Source: Chrysaora quinquecirrha
Taxonomy: Eukaryota > Cnidaria > Scyphozoa > Semaeostomeae > Pelagiidae
Reading direction: 5' to 3'
DNA length: 64,000 nt
Assembly (NCBI GenBank): GCA_014526335.1
Contig: JACTAT010000012.1
Span: 1,955,318-2,019,317 of the forward strand
The translations under genes and the position numbers were made by a program. Below, in pieces: positions 39,301 to 48,823 of the stretch. Under the pieces are notes generated by a model that worked only from the letters and a program-made list of their open reading frames with translations, was not told the origin of the DNA and searched no databases. Each line of letters begins with the position of its first letter. The first letter of the stretch is position 1.

Positions 39301-40918
39301 TTTCAAGGTTAATTTTTGCCATTTGAATCAAGTTATTCAGATTAAACTGATTGATAACGAAATCCTTGCATTGACATCAGATGATTCTCTTAGCGCTCTA
39401 TCTAGCTATAAGGACAACGGAAACAAAGAAAAAGGGTTTTCAAGGTTAATTTTTGCCATTTGAATCAACTTATTCAGATTAAACCCATTGATAACGAAAT
39501 CCTTGCATTGACATCAGATGATTCTCTTAGCGCTCTATCTAGCTATAAGGACAACGGAAACAAAGAAAAGTGTTTTCAAGGTTAATTTTTGCCATTTGAA
39601 TCAACTTACTCAGATTAAACCGATTGATAACGAAATCCTTGCATTGACATTAGATGATTCTCTTAGCGCTCTATCTAGCTATAAGGCCAACGGGAACAAA
39701 GAAAAAGGGTTTTCAAGGTTAATTTTTGCCATTTGAATCAACTTATTCAGATTAAACCGATTGATAACGAAATCCTTGCATTGACACCGGATGATTCTCT
39801 TAGCGCTCTATCTAGCTATAAGAACAATGGAAACAAAGAAAAAGTGTTTTCAAGGTTAATTTTTGCCATTTGAATCAACTTATTCAGATAAAACCGATTG
39901 ATAACGAAATCCTTGCATTGACATCAGATGATTCTCTTAGCGCTCTATCTAGCTGTAAGCCCAACGGAAACAAAGAAAAAGGGTTTTCAAGGTTAATTTT
40001 TGCCATTTGAATCAACTTATTCAGATTAAACCGATTGATAACAGAATCCTTGCATTGACATCAGATGATTCTCTTAGCGCTCTATCTAGCTATAAGGACA
40101 ACGGAAACAAAGAAAAAGGGTTTTCAAAGTTAATTTTTGCCATTTGAATCAACTTATTCAGATTAAACCGATTGATAACAAAATCCTTGCATTGATAATT
40201 CTCTTAGTGATCTATCTAGCTATAAGGACAACGGAAACAAAGAAAAGGGTTTTCAAGGTTAATTTTTGCCATTTGAATTAACTTATTCAGATTAAACCGA
40301 TTGATAACAGAATCCTTGCATTGATAATTCTCTTAGTGATCTATCTAGCTATAAGGACAACAGAAACAAAGAAAAAGGGTTTTCAAGGTTAATTTTTGCC
40401 ATTTGAATCAACTTATTCAGATTAAACCGATTGATAAGGAAATCCTTGCATTGACACCGGATGATTCTCTTAGCGCTCTATCTAGCTATAAGAACAACGA
40501 AAACAAAGAAAAAGTGTTTTCAAGGTTAATTTTTGCCATTTGAATCAACTTATTCAGATTAAACCGATTGATAACGAAATCCTTGCATTGACATCAGATG
40601 ATTCTCTTAGCGCTCTATCTAGCTATAAGCCCAACGGAAACAAAGAAAAAGGGTTTTCAAGGTTAATTTTTGCCATTTGAATCAACTTATTCAGATTAAA
40701 CCGATTGATAACAGAATCCTTGCATTGATAATTCTCTTAGTGATCTATCTAGCTATAAGGACAACGGAAACAAAGAAAAAGGGTTTTCAAGGTTAATTTT
40801 TGCCATTTGAATCAACTTATTCAGATTAAACCGATTGATAGCGAAATCCTTGCATTGACACCGGATGATTCTCTTAGTGCTCTATCTAGCTATAAGGACA
40901 ACGGAAACAAAGAAAAAG

Positions 40919-41458
40919 TAATTGAAGAGAAGGCTTTAGCAGAGTAATTGCAAAGCGCAGTGTGAAAGATTAGTACATTGACAACGCTATCAAAAACAGT
41001 CATGCTGCAGCAAAGCTTTCCAAAATGATGGAGAGGGATACATTAAAAAACAGAATCAAATATGAAATAAGAAAGCTGCGTGCAAAAAAATGATCCTTCC
41101 TCAACAGCCAAAACTCACCTTTCAGTTTTAAACTTTTTTGCGTTCTCATTTACCATTACGACTAAGGTTAAGGATTAATGTTAGGTTTTTTGTTCCTGTT
41201 TGTTTCATTTTACATTACTCATTTGAGGCCCATTTTTATGGTTATCTTACTGTTTTTATTAAATTGTGATTTTGTCCTTAATTAAATGTCTTATATCTGC
41301 ATTTTTCTAAAGCAATGATAACACAGTTAAAGTTTTCTTGTTTTGTAGTATTTTTAAAGCTTCATTGGAACAGACACTTGATGAACCCTTGGTTGCAAAA
41401 TGGGATTTGTTCTTAACTTAGACTAAAAAGGCAAAGCTAAGATATTTAGTGCCTTACC
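40919..41458. other. Unique DNA right of the satellite, no gene seen
   Basis: After the last monomer the sequence is ordinary AT-rich DNA with no domain-bearing ORF and no obvious repeat until the 72-bp minisatellite. Confidence 0.5.
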
Positions 41459-41830
41459 TTACCTTTGCGGCCTAGTAACTTGTACATCTTTGCAATTGTT
41501 AGCATTCTAGCCGTCCTTAGTGCGATATCTTACCTTTGCGACCTAGTAAACCTGTATTTCTTAGCAATCGTTAGCATTCTAGCCGTCCTTAGCGCCATAT
41601 CTTACCTTCGCAGCCTAGTAAACCTGTATATCTTAGCAGTCGTTAGCATTCAAGCCGTCCTTTGTGCCTTACCTTACCTTTGCGGCCTAGTAAACTTGTA
41701 TATCTTAGCAATCGTTAGCATCTTAGCCGTCCTTAGTGCCATATCTTACCTTGGCTGACTAATAAACTTGTATATCTTTACAATCGTTAGCATCCTAGCC
41801 GTCTTCAGTGTCTTACCTTACCTTTGCGAC
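41459..41830 (+). repeat. 72-bp minisatellite, about five units
   Basis: TTACCTTTGCGGCCTAGT-type starts recur at about 41459, 41530, 41602, 41675, 41747 and 41818. Unit length 72 is 24 codons, so an open frame of 97 codons (41465-41758) encodes a hydrophobic repeat (NLYILAIVSILAVLSAISYL). No promoter, splice signal or known protein supports translation. Confidence 0.85.
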
Positions 41831-42845
41831 CGATCCTTATAATCTGAGCCATCCCAACTACCTTGGTCTCCTAGAAAATTATTATGCCTAGTTTTTTTTT
41901 AAAATCATTGCCGTCCTATGTACAAAAATTAAGTTTTTATACCAATAAACAAGCTTTTCTGTGGTTGCAAGACAAATATTGCAAAATGCGACAAATGCTG
42001 CATTGACATCAAATGCTGTATGCAGCAAATGTCACATGCAAGATATTTATTATTCAAATATTTTCTCATAATTCTGTCTCTGACTCAACAACTTTTGCTC
42101 AGACATTAATTCAATGTATTCAAGCCTATTTTCGTAGTTTTTTTTTCATTACCACCTGGTAAAAAAGTGTTTAAAAAAAATGTTTTTAAAGGTACAAATA
42201 TAGCAAATCTGTAACAATTGCTGCATTTGCACGTTTAGGGTTCGGTTAGGAAAAAACCTCATATCTTCCTTATCCGGGTTGATAATGATTTCATTTTTGC
42301 ATTAAAACATTCATTAATAGTAGAGGAGCAAAATGTCCAATTTGAAAGTGGAAAAATGGTGAGTTTTTAGCTCAAAATTCATGATAAAGCAGAAAATGTA
42401 GAAATTCGCATATCCGAAAAAAATCTGAACGCGTTTCGACCAATACTACATAAATCAGCTGGTGATTTCTTTGAAGACAAAAAAAACACTGAATTTTTGG
42501 AAGTTGGTAAGTTGAGGTACACTTAATACATACATAGACAACAGCTGAAGGTAGTTTTGAACAAAGGAGAGGTATAAAAGGACTTTTCTTAAGCTTATCA
42601 ATCATACTGTTACAATCGCTGCATTTGAGCTGATTTTTCGGGGATTATAGTGAAATAACAGGTCCTTGCTGAAAAGTAGGAAGGCCAAGATCCATATGCA
42701 TATATCACATTCTGTCATTATTAAACCAATTAATTTTGATTCATCATGATTCATCTCATACTGAAAGCAGCATGCCCAAAGGCCTTGGGGAAGGCTTCCC
42801 AGGCTGCATTCCATGTATTAAGGCCCGATCATCTTATCTTTTAAC
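41831..42845. other. No supported gene
   Basis: AT-rich DNA. GTAACAATTGCTGCATTTG (near 42210) and GTTACAATCGCTGCATTTG (near 42608) are a direct repeat ~400 bp apart, perhaps the ends of an old element. ORFs here carry no recognisable domain. Confidence 0.4.
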
Positions 42846-43190
42846 TGCGATCTTTTATCTTTTGAGACGAGTGGGTCTCAAAAGAGAAAAAGAAACAATT
42901 CCTCTCTAGATGTACCCCTTTCTGTATTAGTAGCGGAAATGGAAGGCTATTTGAATATGCCTGCAATAGAGAGGAATGAAAGCCCATTTTTGTGGTGGAA
43001 TCAGCACCATTCATCATTTCCACTTGTTGCAAAATTGGCAAAAAAATTCTTGTTCGCGCCAGCATCCAGTGTTGTTTCAGAGATACTGTTTTCCGAAGCA
43101 GGAAATATTTTTGAAGAAAAGAGGTCAAGGCTCTTTCCTCAAAATGGCGAGAAATCGCTTTTTTTACACCATAACCTTGGTAAACTTTGA
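42846..43190 (+). pseudogene. hAT transposase, C-terminal dimerisation domain fragment
   Basis: The open frame from ~42846 reads an Arg/Lys-rich linker, then EMEGYLNMPAIERNESPFLW, FPLVAKLAKKFLFAPASSV, SEILFSEAGNIFEEKRSRL and a closing FLHHNLGKL stop. This is the hATC (Dimer_Tnp_hAT) signature: PFLWW, the LA...L..PASS..SE..FS.AG motif, and R..L.P. The normal SERLFS is SEILFS here. The domain is nearly complete, but the BED finger and RNase H core are absent upstream, so this is a 3' fragment of a dead copy. It could be part of a ZBED-like domesticated gene, but no other exon supports that. Confidence 0.8.
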
Positions 43191-43613
43191 ACGCTATTCA
43201 TAGCTTTTTGGAATTTTTGTTATTTCTTCTTTCTTATTATAATTAGCTGATTCATTATTTTAGCCTAGAGCCATATGGATATGTATTCCCTTGCATTCAA
43301 AACAGGCACTCCACAAGCCGGTGTGCATTGAGGACCCGCAGATGTTGAAAAGAGTACCTATTGGTTCAAAAGCTAAATGAAGAAAATTATCTTACTGTTG
43401 TTTCAATTTGGATGGTTTAGAGATTCACTATAATAGTTTTTTATAGTTTTTAACTATTAAACATTTTTGGAGGATATTTTCGTGCACTTTCTTGTGTTAG
43501 GGTCTTCATGAATTCCGGCAAAAATCTGGCTAAAATCTTCAAGATCCGGCCAGAACTGGATTTTGGAAAAAATGAAAATTCCAGCCGACCGGAATTCCGG
43601 TACACCCCTAAGC
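43191..43613. other. No gene; possible hAT 3' flank
   Basis: Non-coding DNA after the hAT fragment. Around 43540-43605 there is a GGCCAGAAC...CCGACCGGAATTCCGG palindromic stretch. No terminal inverted repeat could be paired confidently. Confidence 0.35.
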
Positions 43614-43812
43614 GCAGGCGGGAAAAAGTGTGGTGCTCCTCGAAAAATGTGTAATTTCACAAAGGAATGTTGTTGTTGAAATCTTATTGTTTAAAAGAGC
43701 AGGCGGGAAAAAGTGTGGCGCTCCTCGAAAAATGTGTAATTTCATAAAGGAACGACGTTGTTGTTGTAATCTTATTGTTCAAAAGTGCAGGCAGGAAAAA
43801 ATGTGGCGCAAG
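43614..43812. repeat. 85-88-bp tandem repeat, about 2.3 units
   Basis: GCAGGCGGGAAAAAGTGTGG starts at 43614 and 43699, and a diverged copy starts at 43787. Units share CTCCTCGAAAAATGTG and GTTGTTGTT segments. Confidence 0.85.
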
Positions 43813-43919
43813 GAGAAGTCAGAAGTACAAAGGAGTTAAACATATCTCGATGAATGCAATTAAAATGATAATGTTTACAAAAAGGGTGGAAAATATAAAT
43901 TAGTGAATGAAATTAAGAT

Positions 43920-44124
43920 CTAACTATTAGCCTTCTCCAAATTTAAGAGAAGATGCAGCAACGCCTGCAGAGGCTGTGCTGCGCAATCAATATTAAATTG
44001 GTTGTTGTTATTGTTGTTGTTGCTGACAGGATCGTGTTGCCACTGTCTTCTTCCTTGCCTTCCCCCTCTGTTTCGCTGTACTCTGGCCTCCTCTCTTTTG
44101 ACAACGAACAGTTCTTCCTTATCC
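43920..44124 (-). CDS. Ubiquitin-like protein, last exon
   Basis: Minus-strand terminal exon after TTCTAAG. With one base completing the codon from the previous exon it reads RDKEELFVVKREEARVQ, then an Arg/Gly/Gln-rich segment, a seven-Asn tract and a Leu-rich end with stop at 43920. DKEELFVVKR corresponds to the last strand of a ubiquitin fold, which begins in the exons at 44308 and 44598. The tail after it is unlike ubiquitin, so the domain is internal. The exon phase (one base carried over) matches exactly. Confidence 0.5.
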
Positions 44125-44307
44125 CTTAGAACAGAAATAAATGTCATAGGAATTACGAAGAAAGTGGATATCGTAATAAGCTAAAGTGGAAATCAGGGGA
44201 GGGGGGATGGGGTGTGGCGTAAGAGTGATAATGTTGAAAGATAATGTTGTTGTATAGATATAGATAATGATAGACAATTGATAGATAATGTTGTTGAATA
44301 CAATTAC

Positions 44308-44432
44308 CTTATTTGTTGTTCCGTCAACATAACTCGGTCCTCGTTAGCGAAAAGGAACCGAATATTATCCTCGATATGGAACTCCCTCGCCATCGCTCTT
44401 TTCAGCTGACCAATCGTGTGGAATATTAGACA
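44308..44432 (-). CDS. Ubiquitin-like protein, middle exon
   Basis: A 125-nt exon lies between CTTCACTTTTCAG and GTAATTG. It encodes CLIFHTIGQLKRAMAREF, HIEDNIRFLFANEDRVML and TEQQIR. The helix containing LK, the D-IRFLF strand and the TEQQI turn parallel the LK...I......RLIF...L.D..I pattern of ubiquitin folds, closest in style to SUMO-like or divergent ubiquitin-like domains. It begins in phase 0 and ends in phase 2, compatible with both neighbours. The fold assignment is by pattern only. Confidence 0.5.
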
Positions 44433-44597
44433 CTGAAAAGTGAAGAAAATGCAATAGAAAAGTTTAGAAGTGTAAAAATTTAACGGAAATGTGTATAGTG
44501 TAATAAGATAAAAAGAGTAAATAAAGTGTGGAATAAATAGAGTAGATAAAATGTTAAAAGGATGGTCAGTTGAAATGAAATAGAAGAAAATTATAAC

Positions 44598-44642
44598 CTT
44601 GGTGTGGTCATCACAATGAATGATTTTCTGATTGTCTGGCAT
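44598..44642 (-). CDS. Ubiquitin-like protein, upstream exon (start uncertain)
   Basis: The sequence ends CACACCAAG|GTTATA, a usable donor at 44598, and reads MPDNQKIIHCDDHTK. A GCCAG acceptor inside the first codons is also possible, so either translation begins at the Met at 44642 or this is an internal exon. QKIIHCDDHTK would be the first beta-strand and turn of the ubiquitin-like fold. No further exon was identified upstream. Confidence 0.4.
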
Positions 44643-44671
44643 TTTTTTATTATTCTAATGAAATGAAAACG

Positions 44672-44716
44672 TGTTCTTCTCGTAGTTTCAAACGTGTTCT
44701 TCTCGTAGTTTGAAAT
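44672..44716. repeat. 23-bp tandem duplication
   Basis: CGTGTTCTTCTCGTAGTTT is present twice in direct succession, just upstream of the ubiquitin-like gene on its coding strand. Confidence 0.8.
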
Positions 44717-45692
44717 GCAAATGCGTACCAAGAGTTTGTTGGTAAGAAGGCTTCTCTGTGGTAACGTTATTTGCTTGGCACTTGATATGTCAGACTTTGT
44801 GTACCCCCTCCCTCCTGTGAGAAAAGGCCCCCAGTACAGCCATGCTGAACTTTGCATTTCGTGCAGGGAAGGAAGACAGCATGTCAAAAGTACGGAAATG
44901 TGTAACAGGAATAAGTAATATTAATAGCAGTTGAGGACACACATGTATAGATGTGTGAAGGCAGTGAGCAGAACAATAAAAGATTAAGGATCAGGTGCTG
45001 AGGTGCGAGTTTTCACAAGAAGATGCAAACAGAATGTCCAGGTTAGAAATGAATGGGATGAAAGCTGCAAGCAGTACAGAGAGCGATATAATATTAGGGA
45101 TGGGGTGTTGAGGCGTGAGTTTTAGATTGTCAGGAAATGGTTGTCAAGAAATGTACGCAATTCAATTAAATATTTGGCATGGTGCGATGTTTCAGTTTTC
45201 AGTTTCAGTTTCAGTTTTCATTGGTTTATCAATCAATCTCAAATACAATCTTAAATTATTACATAACATTACTACGATTACTAAGGTACGATTTGAACCA
45301 AGTGAGGGCAGTTTGTGTGTCCATGTGAAATGGACATGGATGTATTTGTGATTGAGGGAGCTATCGGGCTCAGTACTGGACAGATTTATTTGAGCCAACA
45401 ACCGCTAGGGGCATCAGAGTTACTAAGAAAAAGTAAACAGTTTGGAGTTTCTATTTTCACACTGTGTTAGAAATTTAAGAAAAAGTAAACAATTATGAGT
45501 TCCTATTTTCGCAAATGAATGGGGAATCGTAAAGTAGAAATTCAAGAAAAGGGAAACACTTTGAAACCTATTTTTGCATATGCTAACAATGAATGGAGTT
45601 GCATGAAAAAAAAGTAGAAACAATAAGGAAATCGTAAAGTAGAAATTTTAGAAAGGTAAGGAAATGGTGAAGTAGAAATTTAAGAAAGGGAA
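44717..45692. other. No supported gene; degenerate AAGAAAAAGTAAAC repeats
   Basis: From ~45425 to 45690 imperfect repeats of AAGAAAAAGTAAACAATT and GGAAATCGTAAAGTAGAAATT recur every 30-90 bp. Nothing recognisable in 44717-45420 apart from TTTTCAGTTTCAGTTTCAG at ~45192. Confidence 0.5.
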
Positions 45693-45739
45693 AACAATTT
45701 TGAGTTGTTTAAGGAATCGAATTTAAATGACAACAATTT

Positions 45740-45810
45740 TGAGGGGAATCGATCCCCTGACCTTGTTGTTTCCAAACAGTTAGACAAACAAGCTGCGCTA
45801 AGCAAAGTGT
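45740..45810 (-). ncRNA. tRNA-like sequence 1 (degenerate, Pol III box B)
   Basis: Minus strand: TAGCGCAGC-type A-box region, an anticodon-arm-like TAACTGTTTGG hairpin, GAGGTC, then T-arm AGGGGATCGATTCCCCT with a perfect GWTCRANNC B box. The D arm is shortened (no GGTTAGCGC), so it cannot be a normal tRNA. It lies in a ~130-bp duplication with copy 2. Confidence 0.45.
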
Positions 45811-45878
45811 GGATTACAATTTTGAGTTGTTTAAGGAATCGAATTTAAATGACAAAAATTTTAAATGACAAAAATTTT

Positions 45879-45949
45879 GAGGGGAATTGATCCCCTGACC
45901 TCGTTGTTTCCAAACAGTTAGACAAACACGCTGCGCTAAGCAAAGTGTC
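45879..45949 (-). ncRNA. tRNA-like sequence 2
   Basis: Close duplicate of copy 1, including flank GAGTTGTTTAAGGAATCGAA. The B box here is GATCAATTC. The T-stem is intact and the D arm shortened. Confidence 0.45.
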
Positions 45950-46136
45950 GATCATACTGAAGGAAATAAATTAGGACTACACATATACGAAATGGAATGC
46001 TTTTTAGTGTTCTATACCGGAAGAAATTATAGGAAACAAACCATTTTAGTCTTCTTGACTTGCCTTTCCTTTTTACAGAAACGTTTCTCAATAATATCGA
46101 AGAAATAAAAAAAAATAAAAAGCAACCTTACTCTCT

Positions 46137-46208
46137 GGAGGGGAATTGATCCCCTGACCTCGTTGTTTCCAAACAGTTGGAGAAACACGCCGCGCTAATC
46201 AAAGTGTC
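46137..46208 (-). ncRNA. tRNA-like sequence 3
   Basis: Same family, with TTAGCGCGGCGTGTTTCTCC and CCAACTGTTTGG, which pairs better as an anticodon stem than in copies 1 and 2. T-arm AGGGGATCAATTCCCCT. Confidence 0.45.
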
Positions 46209-46588
46209 GAGGTGTCAAGAAGAAGGGATTAATTTGCAGCAAACACCTTGTTCTTTTGTTTTTAGTGGCACCAGACTGCCCAGATCAAAGAAGGGTTAGC
46301 CTCAAAAACCCAAGAAACGATAGCAGAAATGGGAAAATCAAGTTGCCATAGCAAAACTACCCCATGGGCGGCAGAGGAAGGTGCAAGAGCGAGCGCTGGA
46401 TCTTGAAGACCCTAGGAGGTTGGTCTCTCACAAAATCGGTCTCCATGACTACTCCCGCTTTAGTATATGAGAGTAGCCCTTGCCCGTGTAAGACAACCGC
46501 CTCACGAGGACCACCGCCTTCGATGAACTCCGCCAATAACAACTTCCACGCTGTGCAATGAGGCTGCTATATTTGCTGTTAATGTAAA

Positions 46589-46800
46589 TCTTTATCTTAA
46601 TCTTAATGTGAGTATAGTCTTAATCTTAGTCTTCAACTTGAATGGAATCTTAATCTTAACTTCTACCTGAATTGGAATCTTAACGTTAATTTAAATCTAA
46701 ATGTTAATGTTAATCAGAATCTAAATCTCAATTTTAATCTTAATCTTACTCTTAATGTTAATGTTAATGTTAATGTTAATCTTAGCCTTCGTAAATCTTG
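46589..46800. repeat. Degenerate TTAATC/TTAATG hexamer tract
   Basis: A 6-bp period (CTTAATCTTAATGTTAATG and variants) runs for ~200 bp and fades out towards 47000. It is not a known telomere repeat (no TTAGGG). Confidence 0.85.
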
Positions 46801-47074
46801 AACTCCATCTTAATATTAGTCTTAGTCTGTGTTAGTCTTGGTCTAAGTATCAGTCTTTCATTTCTGAACTTAAACTTAAAGTTATTCTTAATTTGTAAGC
46901 TGAAGCTCATTTTCAAATCAGTGTTAATCTGAACCTTTATGTTAATCCTGATGTAAATCTGAAATAACGTTGAAACTTACAATTAATGCTAATGTTGTTG
47001 TTTATCACCACATGCAATAATGTCACATGCAATAATGTCAATCTCAAACTTTATCATCATCTTAATTCATCTTC

Positions 47075-47330
47075 ATACTCTTAGATGCCAAATAAACATC
47101 CCCTTGTTTATTAGTTTTGAGTTTTTCCCCCACCCACAAGGCCTTATTAGGACCCCCATTTATTAATTTTCAAAGAAACAATTTCACTTGTGAAAGGATG
47201 AAACTTAACTTAATATTTTTTCCCAAACCCCGGACCTTATAAGGACCCCTTGTTATTTAAAATTTTGAAAGAAATTCTCAGCCCCCCCCCATCGATTAGG
47301 ACCCCTTGTTTATTTGGTACTTAAAGGTAT
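47075..47330. mobile_element. MITE-like element, copy 2
   Basis: The left end ATACTCTTAGATGCCAAATA and the right end, read inward as ATACCTTTAAGTACCAAATA, form terminal inverted repeats matching copy 1 at 11115. The interior has CCTTATTAGGACCCCC and a second TTATAAGGACCCCTTG. Confidence 0.6.
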
Positions 47331-47404
47331 TGGCCTTAATGTTAATATTAGTAAAAGTGAAACTAGTCTTTAATTTAAAATAAATGTCAATATTATTCTA
47401 GTTT

Positions 47405-47645
47405 CTTCAAATAAACGTCCCCCCGTTTATTAATTTTGAGTTTTTCCCCCACCCGCAGGGCCTTATTGGGACCCCCCATTTATTAATTTTTGAAGAAACA
47501 ATTTCACTTGTGAAAGGATGAAACTACGCTCATTATTTTTCCCCAACCCCGGACCTTATAAGGACCCCTTGTTTTTTTAAAATTTAGAAAGAAATTCCCA
47601 GCCCCCCCCCATTGAATAGGACACTCTGTTTATTTGGTACCTAAT
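47405..47645. mobile_element. MITE-like element, copy 3 (tandem neighbour of copy 2)
   Basis: It repeats copy 2 ~319 bp downstream, together with the linking sequence GGCCTTAATGTTRATATTAG, so this is a tandem duplication rather than an independent insertion. The left terminus is shortened; the right end has TGTTTATTTGGTACC. Confidence 0.6.
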
Positions 47646-47970
47646 GGCCTTAATGTTGATATTAGTAAAAGTGAAATTACTCTTTAATTTAAAATAAATG
47701 TCAATATTATTCTAATTTCTTCAACTACAATAAAACTTTAAATGAAAATCAAAGATGAAATTGGAATTAAATAAAAACCAGATGGAAATGAAAGTTAGTG
47801 TCGAGACATAAATTGAAAATAAATTTATAATTGAAAAGATATGAGAAAGAATAGATGTAAAGATTTGAGTCATTCCAAAAAGCATTCTAGATTTGTCAAA
47901 GGGACTTTAAGACATTGAAAAGAATTATAAACTATTTAAATCACAAAAACAAAAACATCAAAAATTTTCC

Positions 47971-48039
47971 ATGGAGGGGATTTGAACTCCAGCCACCCTG
48001 GGTAGAAGGCAAGCATTTAACCACTCGACTACACAGCCG
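47971..48039 (-). ncRNA. tRNA-like sequence 4, possible tRNA-Arg(TCT) relative
   Basis: Minus strand: GTAGTCGAGTGGTTAAATGC (good D arm and A box), anticodon arm CTTGC-CTTCTAC-CCAGG with U33 and anticodon TCT, then GTTCAAATC (perfect B box). The last anticodon-stem pair and one T-stem pair mismatch and the acceptor ends pair poorly. A tRNA pseudogene or SINE head is more likely than a working gene. Confidence 0.45.
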
Positions 48040-48236
48040 TATTGCTTAGAAGAGGATAAACTCCTAGTGGTTCTTGAATTCATGCAAGGGAACAACAAAA
48101 CACCATAAAAAATGTCTAACTAACTTAAAAATTACACCAAAGGTAAATATTTGTTGCCAGACGTCTCCTCAGCCTTGGGAAAACATTTTCAACACGAAAA
48201 TGACAGAAATAAAAAAATTCGAAAGGAAAAGATTTT

Positions 48237-48314
48237 CCCCTGAGGGGAGTCGAACTCCCAACTCTGCATCTCAGCTCCCGAGACACGCCACTTTACCGAC
48301 CGTGCTACAGTGCC
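48237..48314 (-). ncRNA. tRNA-like sequence 5
   Basis: Minus strand: TAGCACGGTCGGTAAAGTG (A box), a perfect-looking anticodon stem GTCTC/GAGAT but with a loop lacking U33, and GGGAGTTCGACTCCC (B box). The 3' end does not pair with GGCACTG, so it is not a functional tRNA. Confidence 0.45.
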
Positions 48315-48823
48315 TTGTTGCGTTTCAGTGATAATCCTCCTACAGAAAACAATTGGGCCATGGTTAAAACAGTCACCAATGACGCACTTCAAAGAAGTGT
48401 TAGCCCCAATTACCCCAGAAGCGAAGGCAGTTCGCAAAAAACGAAAGGGTGATGACACGCCTACCTCAGAGTCGGCAGAGCAGCAAAAAAGAGGGAAAGC
48501 CGTGCCACTGGCCACTTTGGTGCAAATGCTAAGACAATATCGGTTTCCATGACTACTCCCATTTTAGTATACAGAGAGAAGCCAAAGTGTCTATATGTAA
48601 TATAGATGTAGGCTTGTCTATGTTAGGCCAAAAACTGCCAAAAAAGGAAAACCCAAAAAAGAGCAAGACTATCAATGGCCTAGATCAACAACAATAAGAA
48701 AAGATCTATCTAGACATTACGGGCTTGAAGTCAACAAAATAAGCTTAATAAGATGTCATGCCTATAGGTAAAATATTTACATAAAAAGTTTTACAACAAT
48801 AACCATGTATTGACTATTTATCT
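48315..48823. other. Flank shared with 46.4 kb; no gene
   Basis: At ~48539-48575 the sequence CCATGACTACTCCCATTTTA matches CCATGACTACTCCCGCTTTA at ~46443. Each lies a few hundred bases from a tRNA-like sequence, suggesting one repeat family. A short plus ORF (to 48552) has no domain. Confidence 0.4.

Larger units (their letters stand above)
12441..40918 (+). repeat. Satellite DNA array, 137-bp and 130-bp monomers with embedded spacers
   Basis: Successive GTTTTCAAGGTTAA marks are 137 bp apart (15895, 16032, 16169). A second monomer class is 130 bp because CATCAGATG is replaced by TA, with GTGATC in place of GCGCTC. I estimate about 170 monomers after subtracting spacers. Diagnostic variants (CAGGCCAACGGGAACAACG; ATTAATCCGATGGATAACG; GATAACTAAATCC; ATCCTCGATTGAC) recur in fixed order, so the array is built of higher-order units. 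Short ORFs in the array (for example MNQLIQIKPIDN-type) are by-products of the repeat. The right border at ~40918 is abrupt, after AACAAAGAAAAAG. The function is unknown; a centromeric or heterochromatic satellite is possible. Confidence 0.97.

Noticed and set aside
12620..40000. Dozens of 60-90-codon ORFs in the satellite (MNQLIQIKPIDN and MEKPENPRSKWAKP types)
   Set aside because: They recur only because the repeat recurs, differ by repeat variants, lack domains, and are interrupted by monomer-length changes.
12441..40918. CRISPR-like array
   Set aside because: The repeat units are contiguous 130-137-bp monomers without unique spacers of constant size, in a eukaryotic context; this is satellite DNA.
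46589..46800. Telomeric repeat tract
   Set aside because: The hexamers are TTAATC/TTAATG, degenerate and internal; no TTAGGG-type sequence.
47971..48039. Functional tRNA-Arg gene
   Set aside because: The anticodon loop fits TCT, but stem mismatches and poorly paired acceptor ends argue for a pseudogene or SINE head.
48310..48552. 80-codon plus ORF with KKRKGDD
   Set aside because: It overlaps the tRNA-like sequence and the repeat flank shared with 46.4 kb; likely non-coding.
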